From contig CALKCL010000005.1 of the NCBI GenBank assembly GCA_938082545.1, forward strand, positions 87,677 to 151,676: a stretch of 64,000 bases of DNA. The letters are read 5' to 3'. The notes under the pieces are model-generated. The model was given only the letters and a program-made list of their open reading frames with translations. It did not search any database and was not told the origin of the DNA. This DNA comes from an uncultured Gammaproteobacteria bacterium. Lineage in GTDB: Bacteria > Pseudomonadota > Gammaproteobacteria > Ga0077536. Positions 36,826 through 45,876 of the stretch are shown in pieces. The position numbers and the translations under genes are program-made. Within the stretch, counting starts at the first letter, position 1. Each line of letters begins with the position of its first letter.

Positions 36826-37566
36826 TTATCTCCTTCGAAAATTAATCAGACCAATGATTGCTAATACAATCGCCATACAGAACCATTGCACTGCATATGC
36901 TTGGTGCTTATCTGCACCCGAACCGGGTGTTTTACGTTCAATTTTTAACGCGCCGGGGCCTCCGGCATCGATATAAATAATAAAAGGTTTGAGAGAAACA
37001 CCTTCCAGAACAGCTCCAATCTCAGACCAATTAATATGCTGAACACGAAAGCTCTGAGCGGACAACCTTTCAATATTCGACACGCTCTCATGAAAAGCAA
37101 TACCACTAGCAGGGATAGGACCAAAATAACCTGCAAGATTGACCTCGCCTCGAGGCAAAGGTAGCTTAGGCAATATGGAACGATCTCCACCATTGGAAGA
37201 CCAACCTCGATTAATTAAAACTGTGCCGTATTCTTTTATGTCGAAAAGGCTAAATACCTCATATCCGGCCTTAGTGTTCAACACACGATTATCTAAAAGA
37301 ACATTAATGCCCAAATATGTACCAGTTAACATTACCGGCCTCCAAGTTACATCAGAAGCACTCACCAACTCACTCATTTCAACCCGCGCACTTTTAAGCC
37401 GCTCTGTGAAAAGCGCATACCTCTCGGTTTTCAACTCAGCCCTTTTTAGCTGCCAAACTCCGAGACCGCACAGAGCAGAGAATCCGAGCAAAAAAAGCAA
37501 GATCAATATTGTCTGTCTCAAGATCAAAGTTGGATTTCCTAAGTGGATTAGCCAATAATGAGGCAA
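36826..37566 (-). CDS. SURF1-family cytochrome oxidase assembly protein
   Basis: Assists maturation of subunit I, probably heme A insertion. The protein has 246 residues with a transmembrane helix at each end (about residues 17-35 and 225-242). Typical motifs are the N-terminal LGVWQLKRAELKTE, WRPVMLTGTYL, LINRGWSSNGGDRSILP and the C-terminal KHQAYAVQWFCMAIVLAI. It is cotranscribed with the downstream thioredoxin-like gene. It diverges from the small DUF2909 gene over just 19 bases. Confidence 0.92.
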   Translation of the reverse strand: MPHYWLIHLGNPTLILRQTILILLFLLGFSALCGLGVWQLKRAELKTERYALFTERLKSARVEMSELVSASDVTWRPVMLTGTYLGINVLLDNRVLNTKAGYEVFSLFDIKEYGTVLINRGWSSNGGDRSILPKLPLPRGEVNLAGYFGPIPASGIAFHESVSNIERLSAQSFRVQHINWSEIGAVLEGVSLKPFIIYIDAGGPGALKIERKTPGSGADKHQAYAVQWFCMAIVLAIIGLINFRRR

Positions 37567-37585
37567 TTAAATTGGAATCCCTCAT

Positions 37586-37801
37586 ATGTCTGACACGTTA
37601 CTCATAAAATGCATCATCATTGGCGCATTTCTTCTCATATTAGTCGCCCTAGGGGCAGCAGGTCTGAACCTTTTTCGAGGGAAAAACCCTAAAGGGACCA
37701 GCACCGTGAAAGCGCTCACTGTGCGTGTAGCCTTATCATTTGGACTGATAATTATGCTTCTGGTTCTAAACCAATTAGGATTAATCGCGCCAAATGGTTA
37801 G
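37586..37801 (+). CDS. DUF2909 twin-transmembrane protein
   Basis: 71-residue protein with two membrane helices (IIIGAFLLILVALGAAGLNL and VRVALSFGLIIMLLVLNQLG) joined by a basic loop (FRGKNPKGTS). It belongs by pattern to the small DUF2909 family seen beside cytochrome oxidase genes in Gammaproteobacteria. It runs opposite to the surrounding oxidase operon, between coxC and SURF1, with a 5-base gap to the coxC stop. Function unknown; probably related to oxidase assembly. Confidence 0.85.
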   Translation: MSDTLLIKCIIIGAFLLILVALGAAGLNLFRGKNPKGTSTVKALTVRVALSFGLIIMLLVLNQLGLIAPNG

Positions 37802-37806
37802 AACGC

Positions 37807-38700
37807 CTATATCCAATATACAAATATAAACAACCCAATCCAAACTACATCAACAAAGTGCCAATACCAAGCACATGCTTCAAAACCAAAATGTCGCTCA
37901 TGTGTGAAGTGACCTTTGATGCATCTTCCTAAAATCGTCGCCAACATTATCGTGCCCATAGTGACGTGGAAACCATGAAAACCCGTCAACAGAAAAAATG
38001 TAGCCCCATAAATTCCCGAGTTCAGTGTTAAACCAAGCTCATTGTAGGCGTGTCCATACTCCACAGCTTGCATTATCACGAAGATAATTCCCAGCGCGAC
38101 AGTAACAGACAAACCCGCAATCAAATGCTTTCTACTGCCGATCTTTAGGCCCCAATGCGCCCATGTACAAGTCGCGCCACTGGTCAGCAATATCATAGTG
38201 TTGTAAAACGGAACACCCCACGCACCTATCGTTTCTTTAAATGTGGAAAAAGCATAAGCCTCCGGCAATTGAAGCAGGGGCCAGGCAGTAGCAAATTCTG
38301 GCCAGAGAAACTGATTAGTTGCAGCACCAGATCCTTCCCCTCCCAACCAGGGGACTGAATACATTCTAGCGTAGTAAAGTGCCCCAAAAAATGCGGCAAA
38401 AAACATCACTTCAGAAAAGATAAACCATCCCATACCCATTCTAAAGCTAATATCCACTTGCCCATTAAACGTTCCGGCTTCACTCTCTCCGATAACTGTC
38501 CCAAACCAACCAAATAACATGTAAACAAATAAGGCAAGTCCTATAGCCAAAATATAAACACCGACTTCTCCGCCGTTTAAAAAACTTGCCCCTCCTACAA
38601 ACATAGTAAATATCGCGACTGTTGCGGTAATAGGCCAATGACTAGAATGGGGGACGTAATAATCTGCGTTTGTATTCGACATAGTTCCAGTATCTCTCAT
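37807..38700 (-). CDS. coxC: Cytochrome c oxidase subunit III
   Basis: Seven-helix membrane subunit that stabilises the aa3 oxidase core. The protein has 297 residues from the first ATG, though the ATG at 38682 (MSNTNADYY) is a more usual start. Seen are YYVPHSSHWPITATVAIFTM, FIFSEVMFFAAFFGALYYAR, TSGATCTWAHWGLKIG, FLLTGFHGFHVTMGTIML and the C-terminal CAWYWHFVDVVWIGLFIFVY. It is the fourth oxidase gene in order ctaC-ctaD-small protein-ctaG-coxC, with 2 bases to ctaG. Confidence 0.97.
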   Translation of the reverse strand: MRDTGTMSNTNADYYVPHSSHWPITATVAIFTMFVGGASFLNGGEVGVYILAIGLALFVYMLFGWFGTVIGESEAGTFNGQVDISFRMGMGWFIFSEVMFFAAFFGALYYARMYSVPWLGGEGSGAATNQFLWPEFATAWPLLQLPEAYAFSTFKETIGAWGVPFYNTMILLTSGATCTWAHWGLKIGSRKHLIAGLSVTVALGIIFVIMQAVEYGHAYNELGLTLNSGIYGATFFLLTGFHGFHVTMGTIMLATILGRCIKGHFTHERHFGFEACAWYWHFVDVVWIGLFIFVYWI

Positions 38701-38702
38701 TG

Positions 38703-39278
38703 TCAGTTGATATAAGTATGTTCGGGTGGATATAAGCCGGCCGTATCTAAGGCCTCAAAAAAGGTGTAGCCTAATGTTAGCAAGGACACGCCTCTGGGTA
38801 TATCAGGGTCCACAACAAACCTCACAGGCATTTTCCTAGATTCACCTGCCTTTAAGGACTGCTTCGTAAAACAAAAGCACTCTGTCTTACTAAAGTACTT
38901 CGCTGCCTCATTAGGCGCCACACTGGGCACAGCGTTTCCAGTGACTGCATATTGCGCATTATTTACTACCATAAAGTCTACTTGCGTCTCTACACCAGGG
39001 ACTACACTGATTTTTGCTACCAGTGGATAAAATTTCCACGGCAAATCAGCACCAACACTGGCAACAAACTCAACCTCTACTAGCCGCGACTCATCAGGAG
39101 CCATTTGCGAAACTTCCTGAGAGCTCAGCCTGCCTGTTTTTCCATTTAACCCTGTTACTTCACAAAAAACATCATAGAGAGGAATTAAAGCATATCCAAA
39201 GAAGAACATCGTGGTCGTCGCTAAGACCAACTTTATCGCAGTTTTTCGATTCGCTCTTTTTAGTTCTGAATTACTCAT
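38703..39278 (-). CDS. ctaG: Cytochrome c oxidase assembly protein CtaG/Cox11
   Basis: Delivers copper to the CuB centre of subunit I. The protein has 191 residues with one N-terminal membrane helix (LVLATTTMFFFGYALIPLYDVFC) and a periplasmic domain. The copper-binding cysteines are in KTECFCFTKQSL, and VVDPDIPRGVSLLTLGYTFF is family-typical. It is preceded by a 38-residue membrane protein gene 6 bases upstream and followed by coxC. Confidence 0.96.
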   Translation of the reverse strand: MSNSELKRANRKTAIKLVLATTTMFFFGYALIPLYDVFCEVTGLNGKTGRLSSQEVSQMAPDESRLVEVEFVASVGADLPWKFYPLVAKISVVPGVETQVDFMVVNNAQYAVTGNAVPSVAPNEAAKYFSKTECFCFTKQSLKAGESRKMPVRFVVDPDIPRGVSLLTLGYTFFEALDTAGLYPPEHTYIN

Positions 39279-39284
39279 GAATTT

Positions 39285-39401
39285 TTAGAGATAAGACAAT
39301 ATCCCCCATGCATAGACGACGATAACCACAAGCGATAGAAAAAGAGCCGTTTTAAGGACTCGTTTCCGTCGAAAACTTAAATCGTTGTCTTTTTGACTCA
39401 C
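39285..39401 (-). CDS. Small cytochrome-oxidase-cluster membrane protein, 38 residues
   Basis: A short ORF between subunit I and ctaG that is easily overlooked. It starts with GTG at 39401, 5 bases after the coxA stop, with a GGTGGGAA ribosome site inside the end of coxA. It encodes a basic N-terminus (SFRRKRVLKTA) and a single membrane helix (LFLSLVVIVVYAWGILSYL). Short one-helix proteins at this position are annotated in other Proteobacteria as cytochrome oxidase small assembly proteins (recalled), so the call is by position and shape. Confidence 0.7.
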   Translation of the reverse strand: MSQKDNDLSFRRKRVLKTALFLSLVVIVVYAWGILSYL

Positions 39402-39406
39402 AATCT

Positions 39407-40999
39407 CTATCGATTCCCACCAGTTATAGAACTAGGATCTGGAGCCTCAGTAAAACTGTGTAACGGTGGTGGAGAGGGCAATGTCCATTCCAGGCCCTGA
39501 GCTCCTTCCCAAACTTGATCGGTCGCTTTCTTTCCGCCACGAATACATTTAACGACCACGACTACAAACAGAATTTGCGAGGCCCCGTAAATAAAACCGC
39601 CAATACTAGAAACCATATTAAAATCAGAGAACTGCACTGCGTAGTCTGGGATTCGCCGCGGCATTCCTGATAAACCCAGAAAATGCTGCGGGAAAAACAA
39701 CACATTTACAGAAATAGTAGATAACCAAAAGTGCCATTTGCCTAGTGTTTCGTTATACATGTGTCCCGTCCACTTAGGCAGCCAAAAATATGTCCCTGCC
39801 ATCAGAGCAAAGACGGCGCCAGTAACCAAGACATAATGAAAATGAGCTACGACGAAGTAGGTATCATGGTATTGAAAGTCTACCGGCGTAACGCCTAACA
39901 TCAGTCCCGAAAAACCACCTATAGTAAATAAAACTACGAAAGCTAAGGCAAAGAGCATGGGGGTCTCAAAAGTCATTGAGCCACGCCACATAGTGGCTAC
40001 CCAATTAAAAATTTTCACGCCAGTTGGGACCGCAATCAGCACCGTCGTGTACATAAAGAAGAGCTCTCCTGCCAAGGGCATCCCAACAGTGAACATATGA
40101 TGCGCCCAAACAATAAAAGATAGGAAAGCAATCGCGCCGGTCGCATAAACCATAGAGCTATAGCCAAAAAGCGGCTTTCTAGCAAAAGTAGGAATAATCG
40201 CAGAAACAATACCGAAGGCCGGCAAGATTAGAATATACACTTCCGGATGGCCAAAAAACCAAAAAATATGCTGAAACATCACAGGGTCTCCGCCACCTGC
40301 CGCACTAAAAAATGCTGTTCCAAAATACTTATCCGTCAGCAGCATAGTCACTGCTCCGGCTAGAACTGGAATGGATGCTATCAATAAGAAAGCAGTGATG
40401 ATCCAAGTCCAAACAAATAGCGGCAATTTCATTAAGGTCATACCAGGGGCGCGCATATTAAAAACAGTCGCAATTACATTGATTGCCCCTGCAATTGAAG
40501 ACGCTCCCAAGAAATGGATCGCAAAAATTAAATAAGGAAATGCATCGCCCGTTTGCAAAACCAAAGGAGGGTACATTGTCCAACCTCCTGCAGGAGCGCC
40601 ACCAGGCATGAATAACGTACTCAGCAACATCAAAAAGGCAAAAGGAAGAATCCAGAAGCTCCAGTTATTTAATCGAGGCAACGCCATGTCAGGCGCGCCG
40701 ATCATGATCGGGATCATCCAGTTAGCAAAACCAGTCCACGCAGGCATGACTGCCCCAAAGATCATAATCAGCGCATGCATGGTGGTCATTGAATTATAAA
40801 ATTGCGGGTCAACAAACTGCAGGCCAGGCTGAAACAGCTCAAGCCTAATAACCATTGCCATGGAACCGCCGATAAAAAACATCGTAAGAGAGAATAGTAA
40901 ATATAGCGTTCCGATGTCTTTATGGTTTGTTGTCGTTAACCAACGCATTAATCCGGTGGATTGTGCGTCGTGGTGGTCGTGCGCCGCGGCCTCACTCAT
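39407..40999 (-). CDS. coxA: Cytochrome c oxidase subunit I (aa3 type)
   Basis: Catalytic heme-copper subunit of 530 residues with twelve membrane helices. Heme and copper ligands are seen in TTMHALIMIFGAVMP (low-spin heme histidine), WFFGHPEVYILILPAFG with the crosslinked H-E-V-Y, VWAHHMFTVGMP (CuB histidines) and HDTYFVVAHFHYVL (high-spin and low-spin heme histidines). The C-terminus faces the cytoplasm. It follows coxB after 62 bases. The cluster implies aerobic respiration through cytochrome c. Confidence 0.98.
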   Translation of the reverse strand: MSEAAAHDHHDAQSTGLMRWLTTTNHKDIGTLYLLFSLTMFFIGGSMAMVIRLELFQPGLQFVDPQFYNSMTTMHALIMIFGAVMPAWTGFANWMIPIMIGAPDMALPRLNNWSFWILPFAFLMLLSTLFMPGGAPAGGWTMYPPLVLQTGDAFPYLIFAIHFLGASSIAGAINVIATVFNMRAPGMTLMKLPLFVWTWIITAFLLIASIPVLAGAVTMLLTDKYFGTAFFSAAGGGDPVMFQHIFWFFGHPEVYILILPAFGIVSAIIPTFARKPLFGYSSMVYATGAIAFLSFIVWAHHMFTVGMPLAGELFFMYTTVLIAVPTGVKIFNWVATMWRGSMTFETPMLFALAFVVLFTIGGFSGLMLGVTPVDFQYHDTYFVVAHFHYVLVTGAVFALMAGTYFWLPKWTGHMYNETLGKWHFWLSTISVNVLFFPQHFLGLSGMPRRIPDYAVQFSDFNMVSSIGGFIYGASQILFVVVVVKCIRGGKKATDQVWEGAQGLEWTLPSPPPLHSFTEAPDPSSITGGNR

Positions 41000-41061
41000 G
41001 ATCTAACCTCTAAATTAGTTTCTGTTGTAGTGAAAAATTTTTTTTTCATTCTAGGCTACCT

Positions 41062-41919
41062 TCACTGATCAGTTCGCGTTCTAGCCAAAATATTTCTCGA
41101 ATTCTTTTGCTCGCTTGCAAGGGCCCTTGCCTGTGATTGTTGCTCGACCCAGGCAATGTATTCGCCCTCAGGCACGGCTCTAACCACAATCGGCATAAAC
41201 CCATGATCCTTCCCGCAAAGCTCAGCGCATTGTCCACGATATACTCCGGGTTCTTTTATGAATGCCCAAGATTCGTTTATAAATCCGGGAATTGCATCTC
41301 TCTTCCAGCCGAGCGCAGGTACCCACCAAGCATGTATTACGTCTCCTGCTGTGGTTAAGAACCTTATTTTTTTATTTGTGGGAACGACAACATAGTTGTC
41401 TACATCGCGCAAATAATGCTCTACTTCAAAAGGATCGATGTTGGAGCCACGTCGTCGAGCGCTGTTTGATTTTTCTTCAATCGTGCTAAAAAAGTCCACT
41501 TCTGTGCCAATGTAATCATAGTGCCATTTCCACTGATAACCCGTGACCTTAATGGTCATATCTGCATCGCCCACATCTTCCATCATTATCAAAGAGCGCG
41601 TTGCAGGAACAGCGACTGCTATAAGTATGACGAAAGGTATAACTGTCCAAACAATCTCTACTTGTGTGCTGTGATGCCAATTTGCCGCTTTGGCCCCACG
41701 AGACTTCCGATGCACCAGTATCGAATAGAACATGGCGCCGAAAACGACAACTCCTATAGCACACATAATCCAGAGCACATACATATGGAGATCGTAAATC
41801 TCTTGACTAAAAGGAGTCACCCCCCTGGGTAAGTTCAGCCCCCAATCAGCAAAAACTGAAAGAGGAAAGACACTGAAGGATAAAAACGCATAAGAAGCAT
41901 ATTTCTTTAAAAAGTTCAT
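41062..41919 (-). CDS. coxB: Cytochrome c oxidase subunit II
   Basis: CuA-bearing subunit of 285 residues with a signal sequence (YAFLSFSVFPLSVFA) and two membrane helices (about residues 40-65 and 85-105). The CuA site is seen as DVIHAWWVPALGWKRDA and CAELCGKDHGFMPIVV, giving the histidine, two cysteines, a histidine and a methionine. No CXXCH motif is present, so it lacks the fused cytochrome c domain found in caa3 oxidases and in the longer Pseudomonas homologue. It is the first gene of the oxidase operon. The 232-base upstream gap should hold its promoter, but I could not place one with confidence. Confidence 0.97.
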   Translation of the reverse strand: MNFLKKYASYAFLSFSVFPLSVFADWGLNLPRGVTPFSQEIYDLHMYVLWIMCAIGVVVFGAMFYSILVHRKSRGAKAANWHHSTQVEIVWTVIPFVILIAVAVPATRSLIMMEDVGDADMTIKVTGYQWKWHYDYIGTEVDFFSTIEEKSNSARRRGSNIDPFEVEHYLRDVDNYVVVPTNKKIRFLTTAGDVIHAWWVPALGWKRDAIPGFINESWAFIKEPGVYRGQCAELCGKDHGFMPIVVRAVPEGEYIAWVEQQSQARALASEQKNSRNILARTRTDQ

Positions 41920-42109
41920 TTAGTTCCGTCTCCGCACCATTTGGCTCAACCAAGGCACGCAAGTTTATGTTGAGGATGCCCTATTTAATCTGTTTTAGAG
42001 TCGCTATTCTACATTAAGTATTACGCTAGCTTCTCAATAAATTTTACGCTGAAGATCTCCGCAGGGATCATCAGCGAGGTCCATGTTACCTTCTTTTTAT
42101 TCTCGCGTT

Positions 42110-42126
42110 AACCACAAAATGTGGTT
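42110..42126. terminator. Possible weak hairpin after bioD
   Basis: AACCACA and TGTGGTT form a 7-bp stem around AAA, 26 bases past the bioD stop in minus direction. It is not followed by a clear run of T on the minus strand (the plus strand has only TTTATC), so it would be a poor intrinsic terminator. Confidence 0.3.
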
Positions 42127-42151
42127 TATCTCTCTCCCGAGCAAGAAGCCA

Positions 42152-42826
42152 CTATAAAGTTGCGCCTCTATGAAGACTCTCTATAAAAAAGGAGGCCTTC
42201 CCATACGACTGCTCAAGAGGAACCCCCCACCTTGTGCGAAAAAGAAGAGGCGCCTCGATGCTTTGGCTTAAAAAACTCACCACATCGTCTGCCGCATACA
42301 GATCTAATTCTGTTTGATTAGCAACCCACCCCACAAAAGGAACGCCCGAATCAACAATTGATTCCGCCGCTAAAACCGCATGGTTAATACAACCTAACTT
42401 AACTCCTACGACCAACACCACGGGCAACTTCAAAAACAAAGCTAAATCTTCCACAAACAAACCTTGGCCGAGCGGCACCTTCCATCCGCCGACTCCCTCG
42501 ACTACAACTACATCAGCTTCCGATGCACATTTTTTATAGGCTTCTTCTATCTTGGGGAAAGATATAATCTTTCCCACCTGACTTGAGGCGATATGTGGAG
42601 AGCAGGGCGGCTCAAAAGAATAAACCGCTCTGTCTTTAAGAGGCATTTTTACGGAAGACGCTACTAACAACTTAGCAACGTCCTCGTTCTCGCCCTGCTG
42701 TGAACCAGTAGCGACAGGCTTCATACCGCATGCGCTGTAACCCGAAAAAATCGCTGCTCTGAGTAAAAGGCCGCTAATGTAGGTTTTGCCACAGCCAGTA
42801 TCCGTCCCTGTAACAAAAACAGTCAC
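42152..42826 (-). CDS. bioD: Dethiobiotin synthetase
   Basis: ATP-dependent ring closure of diaminopelargonate to dethiobiotin. The protein has 224 residues. The P-loop is GTDTGCGKTYISGLLLRAA, followed by MKPVATGSQ, VVEGVGGWKVPLGQGLFVEDLA and VGWVANQTE. It overlaps bioC by ATGA and ends the bioB-F-C-D series. Confidence 0.95.
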   Translation of the reverse strand: MTVFVTGTDTGCGKTYISGLLLRAAIFSGYSACGMKPVATGSQQGENEDVAKLLVASSVKMPLKDRAVYSFEPPCSPHIASSQVGKIISFPKIEEAYKKCASEADVVVVEGVGGWKVPLGQGLFVEDLALFLKLPVVLVVGVKLGCINHAVLAAESIVDSGVPFVGWVANQTELDLYAADDVVSFLSQSIEAPLLFRTRWGVPLEQSYGKASFFIESLHRGATL

Positions 42827-43707
42827 CGGCGGCGTCTTAATTTATCTAGAGGAAAAGTATGCTCTTGCTGTCCCTTCCCGTGGGAATTATCTAGAGCCCA
42901 AGCGTGGCCGATTATTACTTCATAGGTTGCCGGTAGCTTATCTTTGCGTCTAAACAACTCATACTCCTTCTCTAATTTTACTAATTTTTGCTTGCCCAGT
43001 AATCCTCGGCTTCTTTGCTGGGACACATTGGATGCGCCTATCCCCTTTAAATCCCTCATTAAACTTCGTAAGTCGTCATACTCAACCGTTATTCGATCCG
43101 CTTCTAGTACAGGATCACTAAAACCATTCGATGACAAAAGGTTCCCCACATCATGTATATCCAGAAAGCCGTTAACATGTGGGGTATCTGAAATAGCTGC
43201 AAAAGACTGCCGTAACTCTCGCAAAGTGTCAGGCCCCAACGTAGAAAACAAGAAAAGTCCTCCTGGATTCATTACTCGGCGTACCTCTCGAAAGCAAAGA
43301 TCGGGCTGCATCCCCCACTGGAGGGCCAGACTAGAAAAAGCCAAGTCGAAGGACCTATCAGCTATAGGCAAGTTCTCGATATCTCCACAAACCATCCGCT
43401 TTTTTTGAAACCAACGATTTGGAAATTTGGCTTGTGCTCTTGCATAATTAAGCATAGAAAGAGCGATATCTAATTGGAAAATATGGGCTTTTTTAAATTT
43501 TTTACTCAGCGCTTTAGAGCCCGTTCCTGTTCCAGATCCAAGGTCAATAATATTTCCGGGTGTTATCCGGAGGTAATCCAACTGCTGAAGGGTTCTTAAA
43601 ACAACTTCTTTCTGAAGGAAATCGTGTTGGCTATAAGTCACTGCCGCGCGGTTAAAACGTGCTTTCATTGCCAGCTTATCTATCTTATTAGTCTCTAAGG
43701 TAGTCAT
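42823..43707 (-). CDS. bioC: Malonyl-ACP O-methyltransferase BioC
   Basis: Methylates malonyl-ACP to start pimeloyl synthesis for biotin. I chose the ATG at 43707 (MTTLETNKID) because it forms a 4-base ATGA overlap with the bioF stop; a longer frame from 43737 would run 34 bases into bioF. The protein is then 294 residues. SAM motifs are IIDLGSGTGTGSKALSK, LDIALSMLNYARAQA, and LAFSSLALQWGMQPDLCFREVRRVM. The C-terminal GGLFLFSTLGPDTLRELRQSF is typical of BioC. The partner esterase gene bioH is absent from its usual place just upstream. Confidence 0.94.
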   Translation of the reverse strand: MTTLETNKIDKLAMKARFNRAAVTYSQHDFLQKEVVLRTLQQLDYLRITPGNIIDLGSGTGTGSKALSKKFKKAHIFQLDIALSMLNYARAQAKFPNRWFQKKRMVCGDIENLPIADRSFDLAFSSLALQWGMQPDLCFREVRRVMNPGGLFLFSTLGPDTLRELRQSFAAISDTPHVNGFLDIHDVGNLLSSNGFSDPVLEADRITVEYDDLRSLMRDLKGIGASNVSQQRSRGLLGKQKLVKLEKEYELFRRKDKLPATYEVIIGHAWALDNSHGKGQQEHTFPLDKLRRRR

Positions 43708-44870
43708 CTTGCAAAAACAGCCTTTAATTTCTCGCATAACAAGAAAATGTGTTGTTTGCTATGCGCCGCTGTGAGAGTGACGCGAATTCGGGCAGTCCCT
43801 TTCGGGACCGTAGGAAAGCGTATGGCCTTGACGTAAAAGCCATCAATCAAGAGCTGCTCAGCGACCTGAAGTGCGACTAATTCGTCGCCAACTAAAATCG
43901 GCTGTATTGGCGTTTCGCTCTGCATAACTGGAAAATTTGAGGTCTTTGCCAGAGCACGAAAATACTCGATATTTGCGTATAGCTTGTTACGCAGTGCCGC
44001 TTTATTTGCTATGACGTCTAGGGCCGCCAAGGCGGCTGCACAACAAACGGGGGGCAATGCCGTATCATAAATAAAAGTTCTAGCTTTTTGCACAAGCAAG
44101 TTAATAACCTCTTTAGGGCCGACAATAGCCGCCCCCAAAGAACCCAGCGATTTCCCAAAAGCTACCATGCCGATGGTCATTGAGCCTTCAGCGCGATAAT
44201 CTATGATTCCTCCCGCCCCTTTGCCTTGTCCAATAACCCCAAAGCCGTGGGCATCATCAATATAAAAAACCCCATAAATAGAACTGACTGTTTTCGAAAG
44301 AGCCGCAAGATCTGCGACATCTCCATCCATACTAAAGACTGACTCAGACAGAAGGAATGGAACTCCGTCAGTATTGTTGCCCATATCGGGGATCTTTGGA
44401 ATCGAGCAATGCGGATAACGCTTGTGCTTTGCACCGCTCGCTATAACAGCATCGATAAGTGAGGCATGGTTTAATTTATCATGAAAAATCATATCCTTAG
44501 CACCCGTAAGCGCCTGAATAGCTCCTAAGTTTGCCATGTACCCAGACGAAAACAAAAGCGCTGATTCTGCTCCTACGAATGCTGATAGTCTAACCTCTAA
44601 TTCTTCATGCAGAGAAGAACGGCCAGATAATAGCGCGGCAGATCCTGAACCAAAACCGTAAACAGGCAGTTCCTGACTAACACGGTCAATAACGGAAGGG
44701 TCCGAAGCCAGTCCTAGATAATCATTGCTAGTGAAGTTGACGACTTTTTGATGATTTATAATCGTTTCTGCCGCTTGCATAGATTGCCGACAATCCAGCT
44801 CTCTTAGCAAAAGACGAGCACGAGCGTCCTCTATTTGAGATTGCACTCGGTTAAGGAACCTGTCTGTCAC
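43704..44870 (-). CDS. bioF: 8-amino-7-oxononanoate synthase
   Basis: PLP enzyme condensing pimeloyl-ACP with alanine. The protein has 388 residues. Seen are FTSNDYLGLASDPSV, GSGSAALLSGRSSLHEELE, HDKLNHASLIDAVIASGA, YIDDAHGFGVIGQGKGAG, and the PLP-lysine region MVAFGKSLGSLGAAIVG. It is separated from bioB by 13 bases and coupled to bioC by ATGA. Confidence 0.96.
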   Translation of the reverse strand: MTDRFLNRVQSQIEDARARLLLRELDCRQSMQAAETIINHQKVVNFTSNDYLGLASDPSVIDRVSQELPVYGFGSGSAALLSGRSSLHEELEVRLSAFVGAESALLFSSGYMANLGAIQALTGAKDMIFHDKLNHASLIDAVIASGAKHKRYPHCSIPKIPDMGNNTDGVPFLLSESVFSMDGDVADLAALSKTVSSIYGVFYIDDAHGFGVIGQGKGAGGIIDYRAEGSMTIGMVAFGKSLGSLGAAIVGPKEVINLLVQKARTFIYDTALPPVCCAAALAALDVIANKAALRNKLYANIEYFRALAKTSNFPVMQSETPIQPILVGDELVALQVAEQLLIDGFYVKAIRFPTVPKGTARIRVTLTAAHSKQHIFLLCEKLKAVFAR

Positions 44871-44883
44871 GTGGATTTTAGAA

Positions 44884-45876
44884 TCAACTATGAGTGTTTG
44901 CTGATGCCTTCAGTCCCAATGTTTCAAATAGCTTGTTGTCCGCAGCTACTAATGGGTTGTCTGTCGTTAACAACTCATCACCATAAAAAATGGAATTTGC
45001 ACCGGCAAAAAAAGACAATGCTTGAGTCTCATCAGTCATATTCGTTCGGCCAGCAGATAATCTTACGAAAGAAGACGGCATTAATATCCTGGCAACAGCT
45101 ATTGTTTTAACAAAATCCAAGGGATGTACTTCAGCAGCATTTGCAAGCGGTGTACCCTCAACCTTCACAAGAAGGTTTATAGGTACTGATTCTGGGGGCA
45201 CAGGAAGGTTCGCAAGTTGCCGCAGAAGCTCTGCTCGGTCTTCAACACTTTCGCCTAAGCCAACAATTCCGCCACAACAAACATTAATATTTGCGTCTCT
45301 GACGTTCTCTAATGTGTCAAGCCTATCTTGGTAGGTCCTTGTAGTAATCACCTTGCCATAGAATTCAGGAGAGGTATCCAGATTATGGTTGTAATAGTCC
45401 AAACCGGCGTTAGCCAGCCTTTTTGCTTGCATTTCATTAAGCATTCCTAATGTCACACAAGTCTCAAGACCTAAGCCTCTAACGCCTTCAATCAAAGGGA
45501 TGACCGCATCTAAATCTTTATCTTTAGGGCTACGCCAAGCCGCGCCCATGCAAAAGCGGGTCGCTCCTGCGGCTTTTGCCGCTACTGCAGACGCTAAAAC
45601 AGTGTCAAGGTCAAGCACAGGGGTCACATCGACGTCGGTGTTAAATCGTGCGCTTTGAGGGCAGTAAGCGCAATCTTCAGGACACTTTCCGCTTTTTATA
45701 TTCATTAATGTGCTTAACTGAATTTCGTTCGGATCAAAGAACTCTCGGTGTGTCGTTTGAGCCTTAAAAACCAAGTCGTTGAATGGTAGGGTGAAAAGTT
45801 CTTGTACCTCATCCCGAGACCACTCTTTTTTTAAAGGGGAGGGTTTTTGCTTAACCGTATTTAGAACTGCGGACAT
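44884..45876 (-). CDS. bioB: Biotin synthase
   Basis: Radical SAM enzyme inserting sulfur into dethiobiotin. The protein has 330 residues. The radical SAM cluster is in [17 protein letters not shown] (CxxxCxxC), followed by [31 protein letters not shown] with the conserved asparagine, and [10 protein letters not shown] with the cysteines binding the second cluster. The Shine-Dalgarno AAGGAG is 9 bases before the ATG. It begins the biotin operon; bioA is not in the window. I looked for a BirA operator upstream and did not find one. Confidence 0.97.
   Translation of the reverse strand: MSAVLNTVKQKPSPLKKEWSRDEVQELFTLPFNDLVFKAQTTHREFFDPNEIQLSTLMNIKSGKCPEDCAYCPQSARFNTDVDVTPVLDLDTVLASAVAAKAAGATRFCMGAAWRSPKDKDLDAVIPLIEGVRGLGLETCVTLGMLNEMQAKRLANAGLDYYNHNLDTSPEFYGKVITTRTYQDRLDTLENVRDANINVCCGGIVGLGESVEDRAELLRQLANLPVPPESVPINLLVKVEGTPLANAAEVHPLDFVKTIAVARILMPSSFVRLSAGRTNMTDETQALSFFAGANSIFYGDELLTTDNPLVAADNKLFETLGLKASANTHS

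Noticed and set aside
41920-42151. tRNA or small RNA gene in the coxB-bioD gap
   Set aside because: No cloverleaf, T-loop or CCA-like end is visible; only a weak 7-bp hairpin near bioD.
43708-43737. Longer start of bioC
   Set aside because: It would run 34 bases into bioF; the ATGA overlap at 43704-43707 is the normal coupling seen at the next junction as well.
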